This document shows, piece by piece, positions 1-6,044 of a stretch of 6,044 bases of DNA. A program made the position numbers and the translations under genes. The DNA is from Candidatus Zhuqueibacterota bacterium 4484_87 (GTDB lineage Bacteria > Zhuqueibacterota > Zhuqueibacteria > Thermofontimicrobiales > Thermofontimicrobiaceae): contig NATN01000274.1 of NCBI GenBank assembly GCA_002085355.1, positions 1 through 6,044 of the forward strand, written 5' to 3'. Positions within the stretch are counted from its first letter, which is position 1, and the number at the start of each line of letters is the position of its first letter. Under the pieces are notes generated by a model, which had not been told where the DNA came from, made no database searches, and worked only from the letters and a program-made list of their open reading frames with translations.

Positions 1-1
1 C

Positions 2-1327
2 AACCTGCTTGTGATGTTTATTGATTTTGGCTTCAAAACGACTATAATCCAGATGCTTGCCAGCAAATCAAGCATCGGTCAAATAGAAGTGTTTAGTAAT
101 GTATTTTTAAGCCGCCTTTTTGTAATTATCATAGTATTCGTTATTTTTATCTTTGGCGACAAATTACTGGGGTATTTTGACTTATCAAAAAGCATCGTCA
201 GTTATTCTATTTACATTCCCATCATGGTTGCAGCTCAGAGTCTCGATGAATTGTGTATGAGCGGGCTTCAGGGGTGTCATGCTTATCATTTTTCTGCCAT
301 TGTATGGGCGCTGCGAAGTATTTTACGATTAGTACTTACATTCATATTCCTCCATTTTTTTAAACTTGATATTTTAGGGCTCGTTTATTCATATATTATT
401 TCATTTGGAATAAGTGCTGTCATACAATATTTGCTTATACCAATTCGGAAAAAATTTATTTTCAGTTTCAAAATAATGAAAGAAATTCTGACATTTAGCA
501 TACCAATTCAGTTAGGACGATTCTTTTGGTTTGCCTCAAGCCGTATGAGTACATTGCTGCTGGCAATGTTTGTGGGACCGGTTCAGGTTGCTTATTACGG
601 AGTTGCCGAGCGTATTCCAAAAGCATTTCAAAATTTATACGCAGCCTTTATCTCTGTTTTTTTTCCAAATATGTCAACACTTTTTGCTGAAAAAAAGTAT
701 GAAAAAGCAACCGCAACAATGAACCAATCGCTGCGTTTGTTTTCGTTTCTGATGGCTTTTAGTGCACTCGTTATCATTTTATTCGGTAAGCAAATAGTAA
801 TTCTTTTGTTTACTTCTGAATACGCTGAAAGCGCTCCGGTATTTTCTCTATTGATGGTTGCGCTCCACATGGGATTACTGGTTCAGATTATGGGTTACAC
901 TTTGACTTCGGCCGGCTATCCAACACGTTCTCTTGTTGAAAATATTTTCCGAGCCACCAGCGTGGTATTACTCAGCTTTTTGCTGATTCCCAGGTTTGGC
1001 ATTATCGGCGCTGCCATGGCAATTCTGTTTGCCAATTATATGAGCAATCCATTAGCTATCTGGCTGCTGAGGAGAATTGATATCCATGTCAACAATCGAA
1101 AATACATGCTCCAAACCTTGACTCTCTGGGCATGTGCAATCACATTTTACTTTCTGAAATTAGATAAAATTTATTTCAAAATTTTGCTATTGTTTGTATA
1201 TATTTTAATAAATATTTTGTTTGCTACCATTTCCGTCAACGATATTAAACTCATCATCCCGGAAAAAATCATTAAGCGCGTTCGTCAGGCACTCAGATTC
1301 AAAAAACGATTGCCTGAGACAAATTAA
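2..1327 (+). CDS. Wzx-type polysaccharide flippase, 5'-truncated
   Basis: This is a multi-pass inner-membrane protein of the polysaccharide flippase group (MATE/MOP fold, Wzx/RfbX-like), expected to flip undecaprenyl-linked repeat units to the periplasmic face. The frame is open from base 2, so the true start is outside the window. GTG at 11 and ATG at 14 are probably internal, because the family normally has about 45-50 residues before the DFGF-like segment seen at once here. 441 residues are visible. Counting from base 11, hydrophobic stretches lie near 31-57, 65-85, 95-117, 121-145, 180-198, 245-267, 278-298, 315-350, 370-383 and 388-408. The segment around 189-222 (GP..VAYYGVAERIPKAFQ, then FFPNMS) is typical of Wzx proteins. 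The C-terminus is short and basic (KRVRQALRFKKR). Glycosyltransferase genes and a Wzy-like gene follow, which supports the role. The sugar substrate cannot be told. The family call is firm. Confidence 0.9.
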   Translation, partial: NLLVMFIDFGFKTTIIQMLASKSSIGQIEVFSNVFLSRLFVIIIVFVIFIFGDKLLGYFDLSKSIVSYSIYIPIMVAAQSLDELCMSGLQGCHAYHFSAIVWALRSILRLVLTFIFLHFFKLDILGLVYSYIISFGISAVIQYLLIPIRKKFIFSFKIMKEILTFSIPIQLGRFFWFASSRMSTLLLAMFVGPVQVAYYGVAERIPKAFQNLYAAFISVFFPNMSTLFAEKKYEKATATMNQSLRLFSFLMAFSALVIILFGKQIVILLFTSEYAESAPVFSLLMVALHMGLLVQIMGYTLTSAGYPTRSLVENIFRATSVVLLSFLLIPRFGIIGAAMAILFANYMSNPLAIWLLRRIDIHVNNRKYMLQTLTLWACAITFYFLKLDKIYFKILLLFVYILINILFATISVNDIKLIIPEKIIKRVRQALRFKKRLPETN

Positions 1328-1335
1328 AAGAGAGA
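1328..1335 (+). promoter_or_regulatory. Ribosome binding site deciding the start at 1344
   Basis: The purine run AAGAGAGA ends 8 bases before ATG 1344. It lies in the 16-base gap after the flippase stop. It supports 1344 as the start over the longer open frame reaching back to 1221, which would overlap the flippase by about 107 bases and add 41 residues with no glycosyltransferase character. Confidence 0.55.
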
Positions 1336-1343
1336 CTTTATTT

Positions 1344-2417
1344 ATGACTCGAGTAGCTATGATCGTTTTTTCCTACTATCCTAACGACACTAGGGTGAGA
1401 CGTGAAGCCGAGGCATTAGCCCAAGCCGGCATATCAGTTGATGTCTTATGCCTGATCTACCCTGGCGAGCCGAAAAATGAAAAAATAAATGGGGTTAATG
1501 TCCATCGTATTAAAATTGAGAAAAAAACACGTCCCGGAAAAGCTCATCACATTTGGCAGTATAGCTATTTCATACTAGCGTCTTTTTTCAAATTATCTGC
1601 TTTGCATTTAAAAAAGAAATTTGATTTTGTTCATGTGCACAATCTGCCAGACATTCTGGTATTAAGCGCATTAGTTCCGCGCATTAGAATTCTTAAATTA
1701 TTTGAAAAATTTTCAATAAAATTATGCGAACATGTTATTGTGGCAACGCCATTTTTAAAGGAGACCGTAGTCAAACGTTCTGCCCAAGAGGATAAAGTGA
1801 CGACGATTCTCAATTTGCCGGACATTCGTTATTTTGAAAACTTTAAAACGGAAATCAGGAAGCGACCGGATCCATTCAACTTGATTTATCCGGGCACATT
1901 CAGCAAAATTCACGGCGTGGATATTGCTATTCACGCAGTTAAAAAGGCGATTGCTGCTTCACAGATTAATATTCATTTGCACCTTTATGGCTTGGGAGAA
2001 GAAGAAGAAAATCTTCATTTATTAGTTGAAAAACTCCATTTGCAGCAGCATGTTTTTTTTCATCAAATGGTACAGATTGATGAACTTGCGGAAATTCTGA
2101 CCACAATGGATATCGGACTTGTACCAAAACATGATGGTATTTTTATCGGAGAGGCAATCAGCACAAAAATGTTCGACTATGCAGCAGTCGGGTTGCCGAT
2201 CATCTGTTCTAAAACTTCCGGAGATTCGCTCTATTTCGACGAAACAATGGTACAATTTTTTGAACCGGGCAATAGCGACCAACTTGCTGAATCTATTATC
2301 AAGCTGTACCATAATTATGAATTGAGAAAAAAATATTCGGAAAATGCCACAAAATTAATTCGCAAAATGAATTGGCAAACAGTCCAAAGAGAACTAATTG
2401 ACATTTTTACAATTTAA
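1344..2417 (+). CDS. GT4-like glycosyltransferase with apparent internal deletion
   Basis: This is a GT-B fold glycosyltransferase of the family-4 type, predicted to act in the cytoplasm or on the inner membrane face and add a sugar from a nucleotide donor to the lipid-linked repeat unit. It has 357 residues. The N-terminal domain starts with MTRVAMIVFSYYPNDTRVRREAEAL, the usual opening of a well-populated subgroup, and continues to FVHVHNLPD (95-103). The donor-binding domain starts near 178 (NLIYPGTFSKIHGVDIAIHAV) and contains an EX7D pair at E270/D278, in place of the common EX7E, followed by GLPIICSKT and FFEPGN. In this subgroup ALVPR is normally followed by about 30 residues carrying a beta strand and a D-x-H-D-x-x-P-E motif before the (I)RLLK..EK helix. 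Here VPR (111-113) runs almost directly into IRILKLFEKFS (114-124), so that segment is missing in frame. The protein may be inactive. Donor and acceptor are unknown. The gene follows the flippase by 16 bases. Confidence 0.85.
   Translation: MTRVAMIVFSYYPNDTRVRREAEALAQAGISVDVLCLIYPGEPKNEKINGVNVHRIKIEKKTRPGKAHHIWQYSYFILASFFKLSALHLKKKFDFVHVHNLPDILVLSALVPRIRILKLFEKFSIKLCEHVIVATPFLKETVVKRSAQEDKVTTILNLPDIRYFENFKTEIRKRPDPFNLIYPGTFSKIHGVDIAIHAVKKAIAASQINIHLHLYGLGEEEENLHLLVEKLHLQQHVFFHQMVQIDELAEILTTMDIGLVPKHDGIFIGEAISTKMFDYAAVGLPIICSKTSGDSLYFDETMVQFFEPGNSDQLAESIIKLYHNYELRKKYSENATKLIRKMNWQTVQRELIDIFTI
1666..1687 (+). repeat. 9-bp direct repeat GCGCATTAG at deletion junction
   Basis: GCGCATTAG occurs at 1666-1674 and again at 1679-1687, separated by TTCC (period 13). 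The pair covers codons 108-115 of the glycosyltransferase, exactly where the usual 30-residue segment is absent. Repeats at a junction fit slipped-strand or microhomology-mediated rearrangement, or an assembly collapse, but a simple deletion between repeats would leave one copy rather than two. Confidence 0.8.
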
Positions 2418-2422
2418 ATTGT
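2409..2422 (+). repeat. 14-bp perfect palindrome over stop codon
   Basis: ACAATTTAAATTGT is its own reverse complement and includes the TAA stop (2415-2417) of the first glycosyltransferase. It has no loop and no following T-tract, so it is a poor terminator. It might be a protein-binding site, or simply chance in AT-rich DNA. Confidence 0.35.
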
Positions 2423-2436
2423 TTCTTTAAAATATC

Positions 2437-3603
2437 ATGGATAAAACAATAAAAAACTTAACAATTAAATTGCTCACCACAGCAGAAGAACTGGAATCCG
2501 TTCGCGAGTTCTGGCAAAAGCATAATCAACATCCTTACAGTGATTTTGAATATTTTGCTTTGTCCTCTCAGATTGAAAAAAGATTTATTCAGCCTTATGT
2601 TTTTGTGCTGTATCAAAATGATGAACCGGTCACTCTACTGGCTGCCGCTTTGCGGTCATCCGAAATAAAATGGAGATTTGGCTACCTCCCGCTATTTAAA
2701 AGTAAAGTTAAGTCAATCGACGTTAGCTATCGAGGGATTTACGGAGACCTATCAGAAGAAAATTGCAATTTATTGGTAAAGGCTCTGCTTGATACTTTGA
2801 AGACAGGAAAAGCAGACATGTGCTTTTTTGATCACTTGAGAATTGATTCTCCATTCTATAAAGCTGTAAAAAGAATCCCTAAATGGAGAAGTCGTGATAA
2901 TGCTGATTATGAAAATCCACACTGGACTTTATTCTTAGAAAATTCGTTTGAAATATTTTATAAAACTCGGTCTAAAAACACAAAATCAAATATCAGAAAA
3001 TACCGAAACCGGATGATAAAAAATTTTGGCGACGATTTGCGTCTTGAATTTTATACCAAACTCAAAGATATTCCTTCTGCCGTGGAAAACATTGAGACAG
3101 TCGCCCAAAAAACTTATCAGCGAAGTCTTGGCGCCGGATTTTTGAACAACGAAGAGACGCTAGTTAAATGGGAATTTTTGGCGAAAAAAAATCGCCTGTT
3201 TAATGCTGTTTTGTTCATCAAGGAGAAGCCGATTGCTTATTGGGACTGGATTCTTTATAATGGCGTCGCATTTTCCATCGCCACCGGGTACGATCCGGAA
3301 TACCATTATTATCACCCGGGACATTATCTTTTAATCGCCTGTATCGAGTATTTTTGCAATGCGCCAAATTGTGATATGATAGACTATGGTTTTGGCGAAG
3401 CCCAGTATAAAAGGATGTTGGGATCCGAGATGTGGTTAGAATCCCCAGTCAGCATTTTCGCGCCTAATTTAAAAGGACTCAAGTTAAAACTAATGAAAAT
3501 GCTGACCATCGGTACGTCACAATCCATAATTTCTATATTGGAAAAATTAGGACTTTTGGGTTTTATTAAAAAACTATGGCGAAAAAAACTTTCTTCAAAA
3601 TAA
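2437..3603 (+). CDS. FemAB/CelD-like GNAT-fold acyltransferase
   Basis: This 388-residue soluble protein resembles the acetyltransferase_6 group (PF13480, related to CelD and to FemAB peptidoglycan bridge enzymes). That group has two GNAT-like halves and is often encoded in exopolysaccharide clusters. Family-like features are the N-terminal module with YVFVLYQNDEPVTLLAA (54-70), the basic stretch KTRSKNTKSNIRKYRNRM (176-193), the second-half core AVLFIKEKPIAYWDWILYNGVAFSI (257-281), the helix PGHYLLIACIEYF (294-306), and IDYGFGEAQYKRMLGSE (315-331), matching the common DFG.G...YK..F/G signature. The tail after 345 is basic and partly hydrophobic. By context it probably adds an acyl or aminoacyl group to a sugar of the repeat unit; donor and acceptor are not readable. 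ATG 2437 lies 19 bases after the previous stop and has no visible Shine-Dalgarno site. No frame damage is seen. Confidence 0.8.
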   Translation: MDKTIKNLTIKLLTTAEELESVREFWQKHNQHPYSDFEYFALSSQIEKRFIQPYVFVLYQNDEPVTLLAAALRSSEIKWRFGYLPLFKSKVKSIDVSYRGIYGDLSEENCNLLVKALLDTLKTGKADMCFFDHLRIDSPFYKAVKRIPKWRSRDNADYENPHWTLFLENSFEIFYKTRSKNTKSNIRKYRNRMIKNFGDDLRLEFYTKLKDIPSAVENIETVAQKTYQRSLGAGFLNNEETLVKWEFLAKKNRLFNAVLFIKEKPIAYWDWILYNGVAFSIATGYDPEYHYYHPGHYLLIACIEYFCNAPNCDMIDYGFGEAQYKRMLGSEMWLESPVSIFAPNLKGLKLKLMKMLTIGTSQSIISILEKLGLLGFIKKLWRKKLSSK

Positions 3604-3656
3604 GTACGTAAAAAGTCGAACCGGAGAAAACGCAGCAATCTGGAGTTTGTTGAAAT
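3604..3656 (+). promoter_or_regulatory. 53-base intergenic gap with a weak ribosome binding site
   Basis: This is the longest gap in the window. GGAG at 3642-3645 lies 11 bases before ATG 3657, a slightly long but usable spacing. I see no clear promoter boxes and no terminator hairpin, so the flanking genes are probably co-transcribed. Confidence 0.4.
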
Positions 3657-4106
3657 ATGAAAGTATTAATGATAGACGCTCTGGTTGGGAGTGATTATTC
3701 CGAATGTCTTTGTTCAGCTTTAAAAAACACAGGGACAGATATCGCTCTTATTGTACCGGAAAATAAATCCACCAGGGACACAATTGAATTTCCGTTACTG
3801 AAATGGCTGCCCACTAAAGATAAACAGGCGAGCAAACTTGCAAAAATATTTAAATTCTTGTTTTACCTGATCAGAGTTTTAAATAATATTCGCCAAAATA
3901 AGGTTGATATTGTTCACTATCAATTTTTCAGACGAAAAAGCGAGGTGCTCTTCTTTTATTTATTGAAGCTCTTAAAAGTAAAATTAGTTTATACTGCGCA
4001 TAACGTGATGCCGCACGAGAACGGGCGATTCGATTTTAAAATTCAATCATTCGTGCTTAAAACAGCAACCGCAATAATTGCCCACACGCAAACACGCAAT
4101 TCATAA
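3657..4106 (+). CDS. N-terminal fragment of the split glycosyltransferase
   Basis: This is the part translated as the sequence stands: 149 residues holding the N-terminal acceptor domain up to AHTQ (residue 145), then four out-of-frame residues (TRNS) before TAA. Without the donor-binding domain it should have no transferase activity. Confidence 0.8.
   Translation: MKVLMIDALVGSDYSECLCSALKNTGTDIALIVPENKSTRDTIEFPLLKWLPTKDKQASKLAKIFKFLFYLIRVLNNIRQNKVDIVHYQFFRRKSEVLFFYLLKLLKVKLVYTAHNVMPHENGRFDFKIQSFVLKTATAIIAHTQTRNS
4084..4099 (+). repeat. 8-bp perfect tandem duplication causing the frameshift
   Basis: ACACGCAA occurs twice with no gap (4084-4091 and 4092-4099). Eight is not a multiple of three, so the extra copy moves translation into the frame ending at TAA 4104. 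With one copy the codons read Ala-His-Thr-Gln-Phe-Ile-Lys-Asn-Lys-Leu, with the residue spacing usual for GT4 proteins at this site. Confidence 0.95.
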
Positions 4107-4801
4107 AAAATAAATTAATCGAGACTTTTGAGATCGAAAATGAAAAAATTTATGTCATCGCCCATGGCAATTACGACTCCCAACTACCGGAAAAACAGAT
4201 ATCCAAAAAACAAGCAAGAAAAAATTTAAGCATCCGTCAAGACGAAAATGTCATTCTTTTTTTTGGTGCAGTGAAAGCATACAAAGGCCTGGATTTGTTA
4301 TTGGATGCCTTTGAGATAGCAGCATCTCAGAATCAAAATTTAAGGTTGGTTATCGCCGGTTCGCCGGATACAGAAGAACTAAAGAATAAATATGCAAATA
4401 AAATTAATCAACTTAAATCAAAGAACAGAATTATCCATAATTTTGCTTATATTCCAACGGAAAAAGTCGCAGATTACTTTTTAGCCGCAGATATTATCGC
4501 ACTTCCTTATAAAAATATTTATCATAGCGGAATTATTCATCTGACTTTTTCGTACGGTAGGCCATTCGTTGCGACTGACGTGGGGGATTTCAGAGAAATG
4601 GCGGAAGAAGGAAAATGTGGCAAAATCTCCCCCGAAAACAGCGCAACGAGTTTCGCGGAAACGTTGCTGGATTGCTTTGCTGATAAAGAGCTTCTGGAAA
4701 AAATGGGGAAATATTGTAAAAAAATCAGCGATACAAAATATTCATGGAATGACATCGCAAAAAAAACACGCGATTTATATGAAAATCTTTTGAGCAAATG
4801 A
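4100..4801 (+). CDS. C-terminal fragment of the split glycosyltransferase
   Basis: Family-like coding resumes here with FIKNKLIETFEI and runs to TGA 4799-4801, carrying the whole nucleotide-sugar-binding domain. The first possible start in this frame with substantial downstream sequence is GTG 4271, but it falls inside the first strand of that domain and has no ribosome binding site, so I doubt it is translated independently. Confidence 0.7.
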   Translation, partial: FIKNKLIETFEIENEKIYVIAHGNYDSQLPEKQISKKQARKNLSIRQDENVILFFGAVKAYKGLDLLLDAFEIAASQNQNLRLVIAGSPDTEELKNKYANKINQLKSKNRIIHNFAYIPTEKVADYFLAADIIALPYKNIYHSGIIHLTFSYGRPFVATDVGDFREMAEEGKCGKISPENSATSFAETLLDCFADKELLEKMGKYCKKISDTKYSWNDIAKKTRDLYENLLSK

Positions 4802-6044
4802 GAAGAGACGCAATAAAAAATACGACTGATGATAACCCAAATTTGATTGAGGTAACAGAAAAGTTACATCCGATTTATAGAATCCTTGCGGACGTTTCAT
4901 TTTTTGTCTTTCTATTTTTTGCTTTTTTCGGCACATCAATGCCGTTTCAGGCGAGGAATTATGACGTCCAGCAAATCGGCTCCAGCAATCTCATCAATCA
5001 GGTTGTCTATACATTACTATTCTTATTAGCCGCCATTTCTGTTTTGCCTAAGCTTAAGCAATTAATTGAACTCATCAAAAAAGAGCAATTCCTTTCTTTA
5101 TTCCTCTTTTGGTGTACTTTATCGATAGTATGGTCAAATTATAGCTTCATCGCATTGAAAAGACTTTTTCAGTTTTACACAGTCGTAATCATCTGTCTGT
5201 CAGTTTTGCTACACCATGACTCCCTGGTTGCCATAATGAAACATTTTAAAATACTTCTTTCCATTTATCTTGTGCTCACCCTGATTGCTGTGCTGACAAT
5301 TCCCGGCGCTTCGGACCCGACCTCCTATTCATGGCGGGGTTTGACGCCATCAAAAAATCTGTTGGGCCAATCTGCGCTGATCAGCATTCTCATCTGGTTC
5401 AATTCGATTAAACAAGGGAATTTGCCAAATAAATTAATATCAATATTTATGTTAATAATTTCATTGATTTTGCTATTTGGCTCGCTAAGCATGACATCCA
5501 TCTCAGTATTTTTTATTATTGTTTGTTTAGCAATATTATTCAAGACCGAGCGATCACTTTTCTATAAATTGGGTATCGGAAATTCATATTCCGCGATGGT
5601 TCTCATCGCTGTTGGATTTACTTTTTTCGTGACCTACTATACTGCTCCTGAAGTTTTAACAGCCCTCCCGGAATCTTTTGGGAAAGATGCAACCTTTACA
5701 GGTAGAACTGAATTGTGGAGCGACATCTTTCAGGAAGTTAAAAATCAATTTATTCTCGGTCATGGCTTCAACAGTTTTTGGGGAATTAATAATCCGAATC
5801 TTTATTATCTCTATCAAAAATATATTTGGCTTCCGAATCAAGCTCACAATGGATATCTGGATATTTTGATAGATGTGGGAATTATCGGTTTATTACTTTT
5901 CATCGGCTTGATTATTAAATATTTCATCAATTTCAGACGTCTAAATAAACCGCACTTTTGGATATGGTTTTTTATCGCCGGATTAGTAATTAATCTACAA
6001 GAGACAACTCTTTTCTCGCCCAAACATCCGTCGGGGATAATGTT
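4798..6044 (+). CDS. Wzy-type polymerase / O-antigen ligase family protein, 3'-truncated
   Basis: This is a multi-pass inner-membrane protein of the O-antigen ligase/polymerase group (PF04932-like), expected to join repeat units or transfer the glycan to its anchor on the periplasmic side. ATG 4798 overlaps the preceding stop as ATGA, suggesting translational coupling; no strong Shine-Dalgarno site is seen. The frame is open to the right edge, with 415 residues visible. After a hydrophilic N-terminus of about 28 residues, hydrophobic segments lie near 29-46, 65-83, 97-115, 122-138, 150-168, 186-203, 211-227, 230-248, 262-282, 352-376 and 386-402. Family signatures are SWRGLTPSKNLLG (178-190), corresponding to the WRG..xHKN.LG motif with Ser in place of His, then TFTGRTELW (299-307), ILGHGFNSFW (319-328) and NQAHNGYLDILIDVGIIG (347-364), mostly in the long periplasmic loop at 283-350. 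Polymerase versus ligase cannot be decided by sequence family alone; the Wzx and glycosyltransferase context favours polymerase. Confidence 0.88.
   Translation, partial: MRRDAIKNTTDDNPNLIEVTEKLHPIYRILADVSFFVFLFFAFFGTSMPFQARNYDVQQIGSSNLINQVVYTLLFLLAAISVLPKLKQLIELIKKEQFLSLFLFWCTLSIVWSNYSFIALKRLFQFYTVVIICLSVLLHHDSLVAIMKHFKILLSIYLVLTLIAVLTIPGASDPTSYSWRGLTPSKNLLGQSALISILIWFNSIKQGNLPNKLISIFMLIISLILLFGSLSMTSISVFFIIVCLAILFKTERSLFYKLGIGNSYSAMVLIAVGFTFFVTYYTAPEVLTALPESFGKDATFTGRTELWSDIFQEVKNQFILGHGFNSFWGINNPNLYYLYQKYIWLPNQAHNGYLDILIDVGIIGLLLFIGLIIKYFINFRRLNKPHFWIWFFIAGLVINLQETTLFSPKHPSGIM

Larger units (their letters stand above)
3657..4801 (+). pseudogene. GT4-like glycosyltransferase, frameshifted by 8-bp duplication
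   Basis: This is a GT-B glycosyltransferase gene split by a frameshift. The first frame stops at TAA 4104-4106, and the remainder continues in another frame to TGA 4799-4801. Removing one copy of the tandem repeat ACACGCAA (4084-4099) joins IIAHTQ directly to FIKNKLIETFEI and gives 378 residues, a normal length for the family. In this repaired protein the N-terminal domain has DIVHYQF (84-90) and VYTAHNVMPHE (111-121), the acceptor-side H-N motif of GT4 enzymes. The linker has VIAHGNYD (164-171), and the donor domain starts at ILFFGAVKAYKGLDLLLDAF (197-216). It continues with VIAGSPD, AADIIALPY and GIIHLTFSYGRPFVATDVGDFREM (289-312). The coding sense is well kept on both sides, so the lesion is recent, reversible, or a sequence error. 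A programmed -1 frameshift is unlikely, since no slippery heptamer precedes the stop. The role would be transfer of one repeat-unit sugar; donor unknown. Confidence 0.88.

Noticed and set aside
11..16. GTG 11 or ATG 14 as the true flippase start
   Set aside because: The frame is open to the left edge and the visible start lies within the DFGF region that normally sits about 45-50 residues into the protein.
628..870. Reverse-strand open frames (628-870, 1631-1825, 2022-2312, 3384-3638, 4537-4797, 5325-5543, 5656-5847)
   Set aside because: Each lies opposite a well-supported + strand gene, has no recognisable domain, and lacks a convincing ribosome binding site.
1221..1343. Longer start for the first glycosyltransferase, 41 residues upstream
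   Set aside because: It overlaps the flippase by about 107 bases, shows no family similarity, and ATG 1344 has a purine-rich ribosome binding site and the typical N-terminal sequence.
1998..2010. GAA trinucleotide run in the first glycosyltransferase
   Set aside because: It encodes a short Glu run in a family-variable position, and changes in copy number would keep the frame; ordinary low complexity.
4092..4111. Programmed -1 frameshift or A-tract slippage rescuing the split glycosyltransferase
   Set aside because: The needed shift is -1, but no slippery heptamer precedes TAA 4104, and the A6 run lies at or after the stop, so slippage there leaves the stop in place. The 8-bp duplication explains the shift better.
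657..4766. Homopolymer runs of eight (T at 657-664, 2053-2060 and 4257-4264; A at 3184-3191 and 4759-4766) as phase-variable tracts
   Set aside because: All are in intact stretches of frame, are short for slippage switching, and are expected in AT-rich coding DNA.
5678..5869. Small + strand open frame inside the polymerase gene (also 2119-2325 and 4569-4793 inside the glycosyltransferase genes)
   Set aside because: These are out-of-frame shadows of genes with clear family motifs.

Overview
The window is a stretch of a bacterial surface-polysaccharide (O-antigen, capsule or exopolysaccharide) biosynthesis cluster. All five genes lie on the + strand and are tightly packed: the gaps are 16, 19 and 53 bases, and the last pair overlaps by 4 bases. 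The DNA is AT-rich and there is no tRNA, rRNA, CRISPR array, insertion sequence or convincing terminator. The Wzx/Wzy-type gene set implies a bacterium that exports lipid-linked repeat units, most likely Gram-negative. Weak Shine-Dalgarno sites precede two genes and none is visible before a third. I cannot name the organism from the sequence.

Layout: (1) 2-1327, a Wzx-type flippase of the MATE/MOP fold, cut off at the left edge; (2) 1344-2417, a GT-B fold family-4-like glycosyltransferase that appears to lack about 30 internal residues; (3) 2437-3603, a FemAB/CelD-like GNAT-fold acyltransferase; (4) 3657-4801, a second GT4-like glycosyltransferase broken by a frameshift; (5) 4798 to the right edge, a multi-pass Wzy-type polymerase or O-antigen ligase, cut off at the right edge.

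By family, the glycosyltransferases would build the undecaprenyl-linked repeat unit, the acyltransferase would decorate it, the flippase would move it across the inner membrane, and the last protein would polymerise or ligate it outside.

The most notable observations are two lesions in the two glycosyltransferases, each sitting on a short direct repeat. In gene 4 a perfect tandem duplication of ACACGCAA (4084-4099) shifts the reading frame. Removing one copy restores a 378-residue glycosyltransferase with normal family spacing. Because gene 5 starts on the ATGA overlap with gene 4, the same 8 bases could also affect polymerase translation. In gene 2 an apparent in-frame deletion removes the usual D-x-H-D segment, and the junction carries a 9-base direct repeat. 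These could be natural mutations, phase variation, or sequencing or assembly errors; the sequence alone does not decide. I see no evidence of a wholly new kind of system here.
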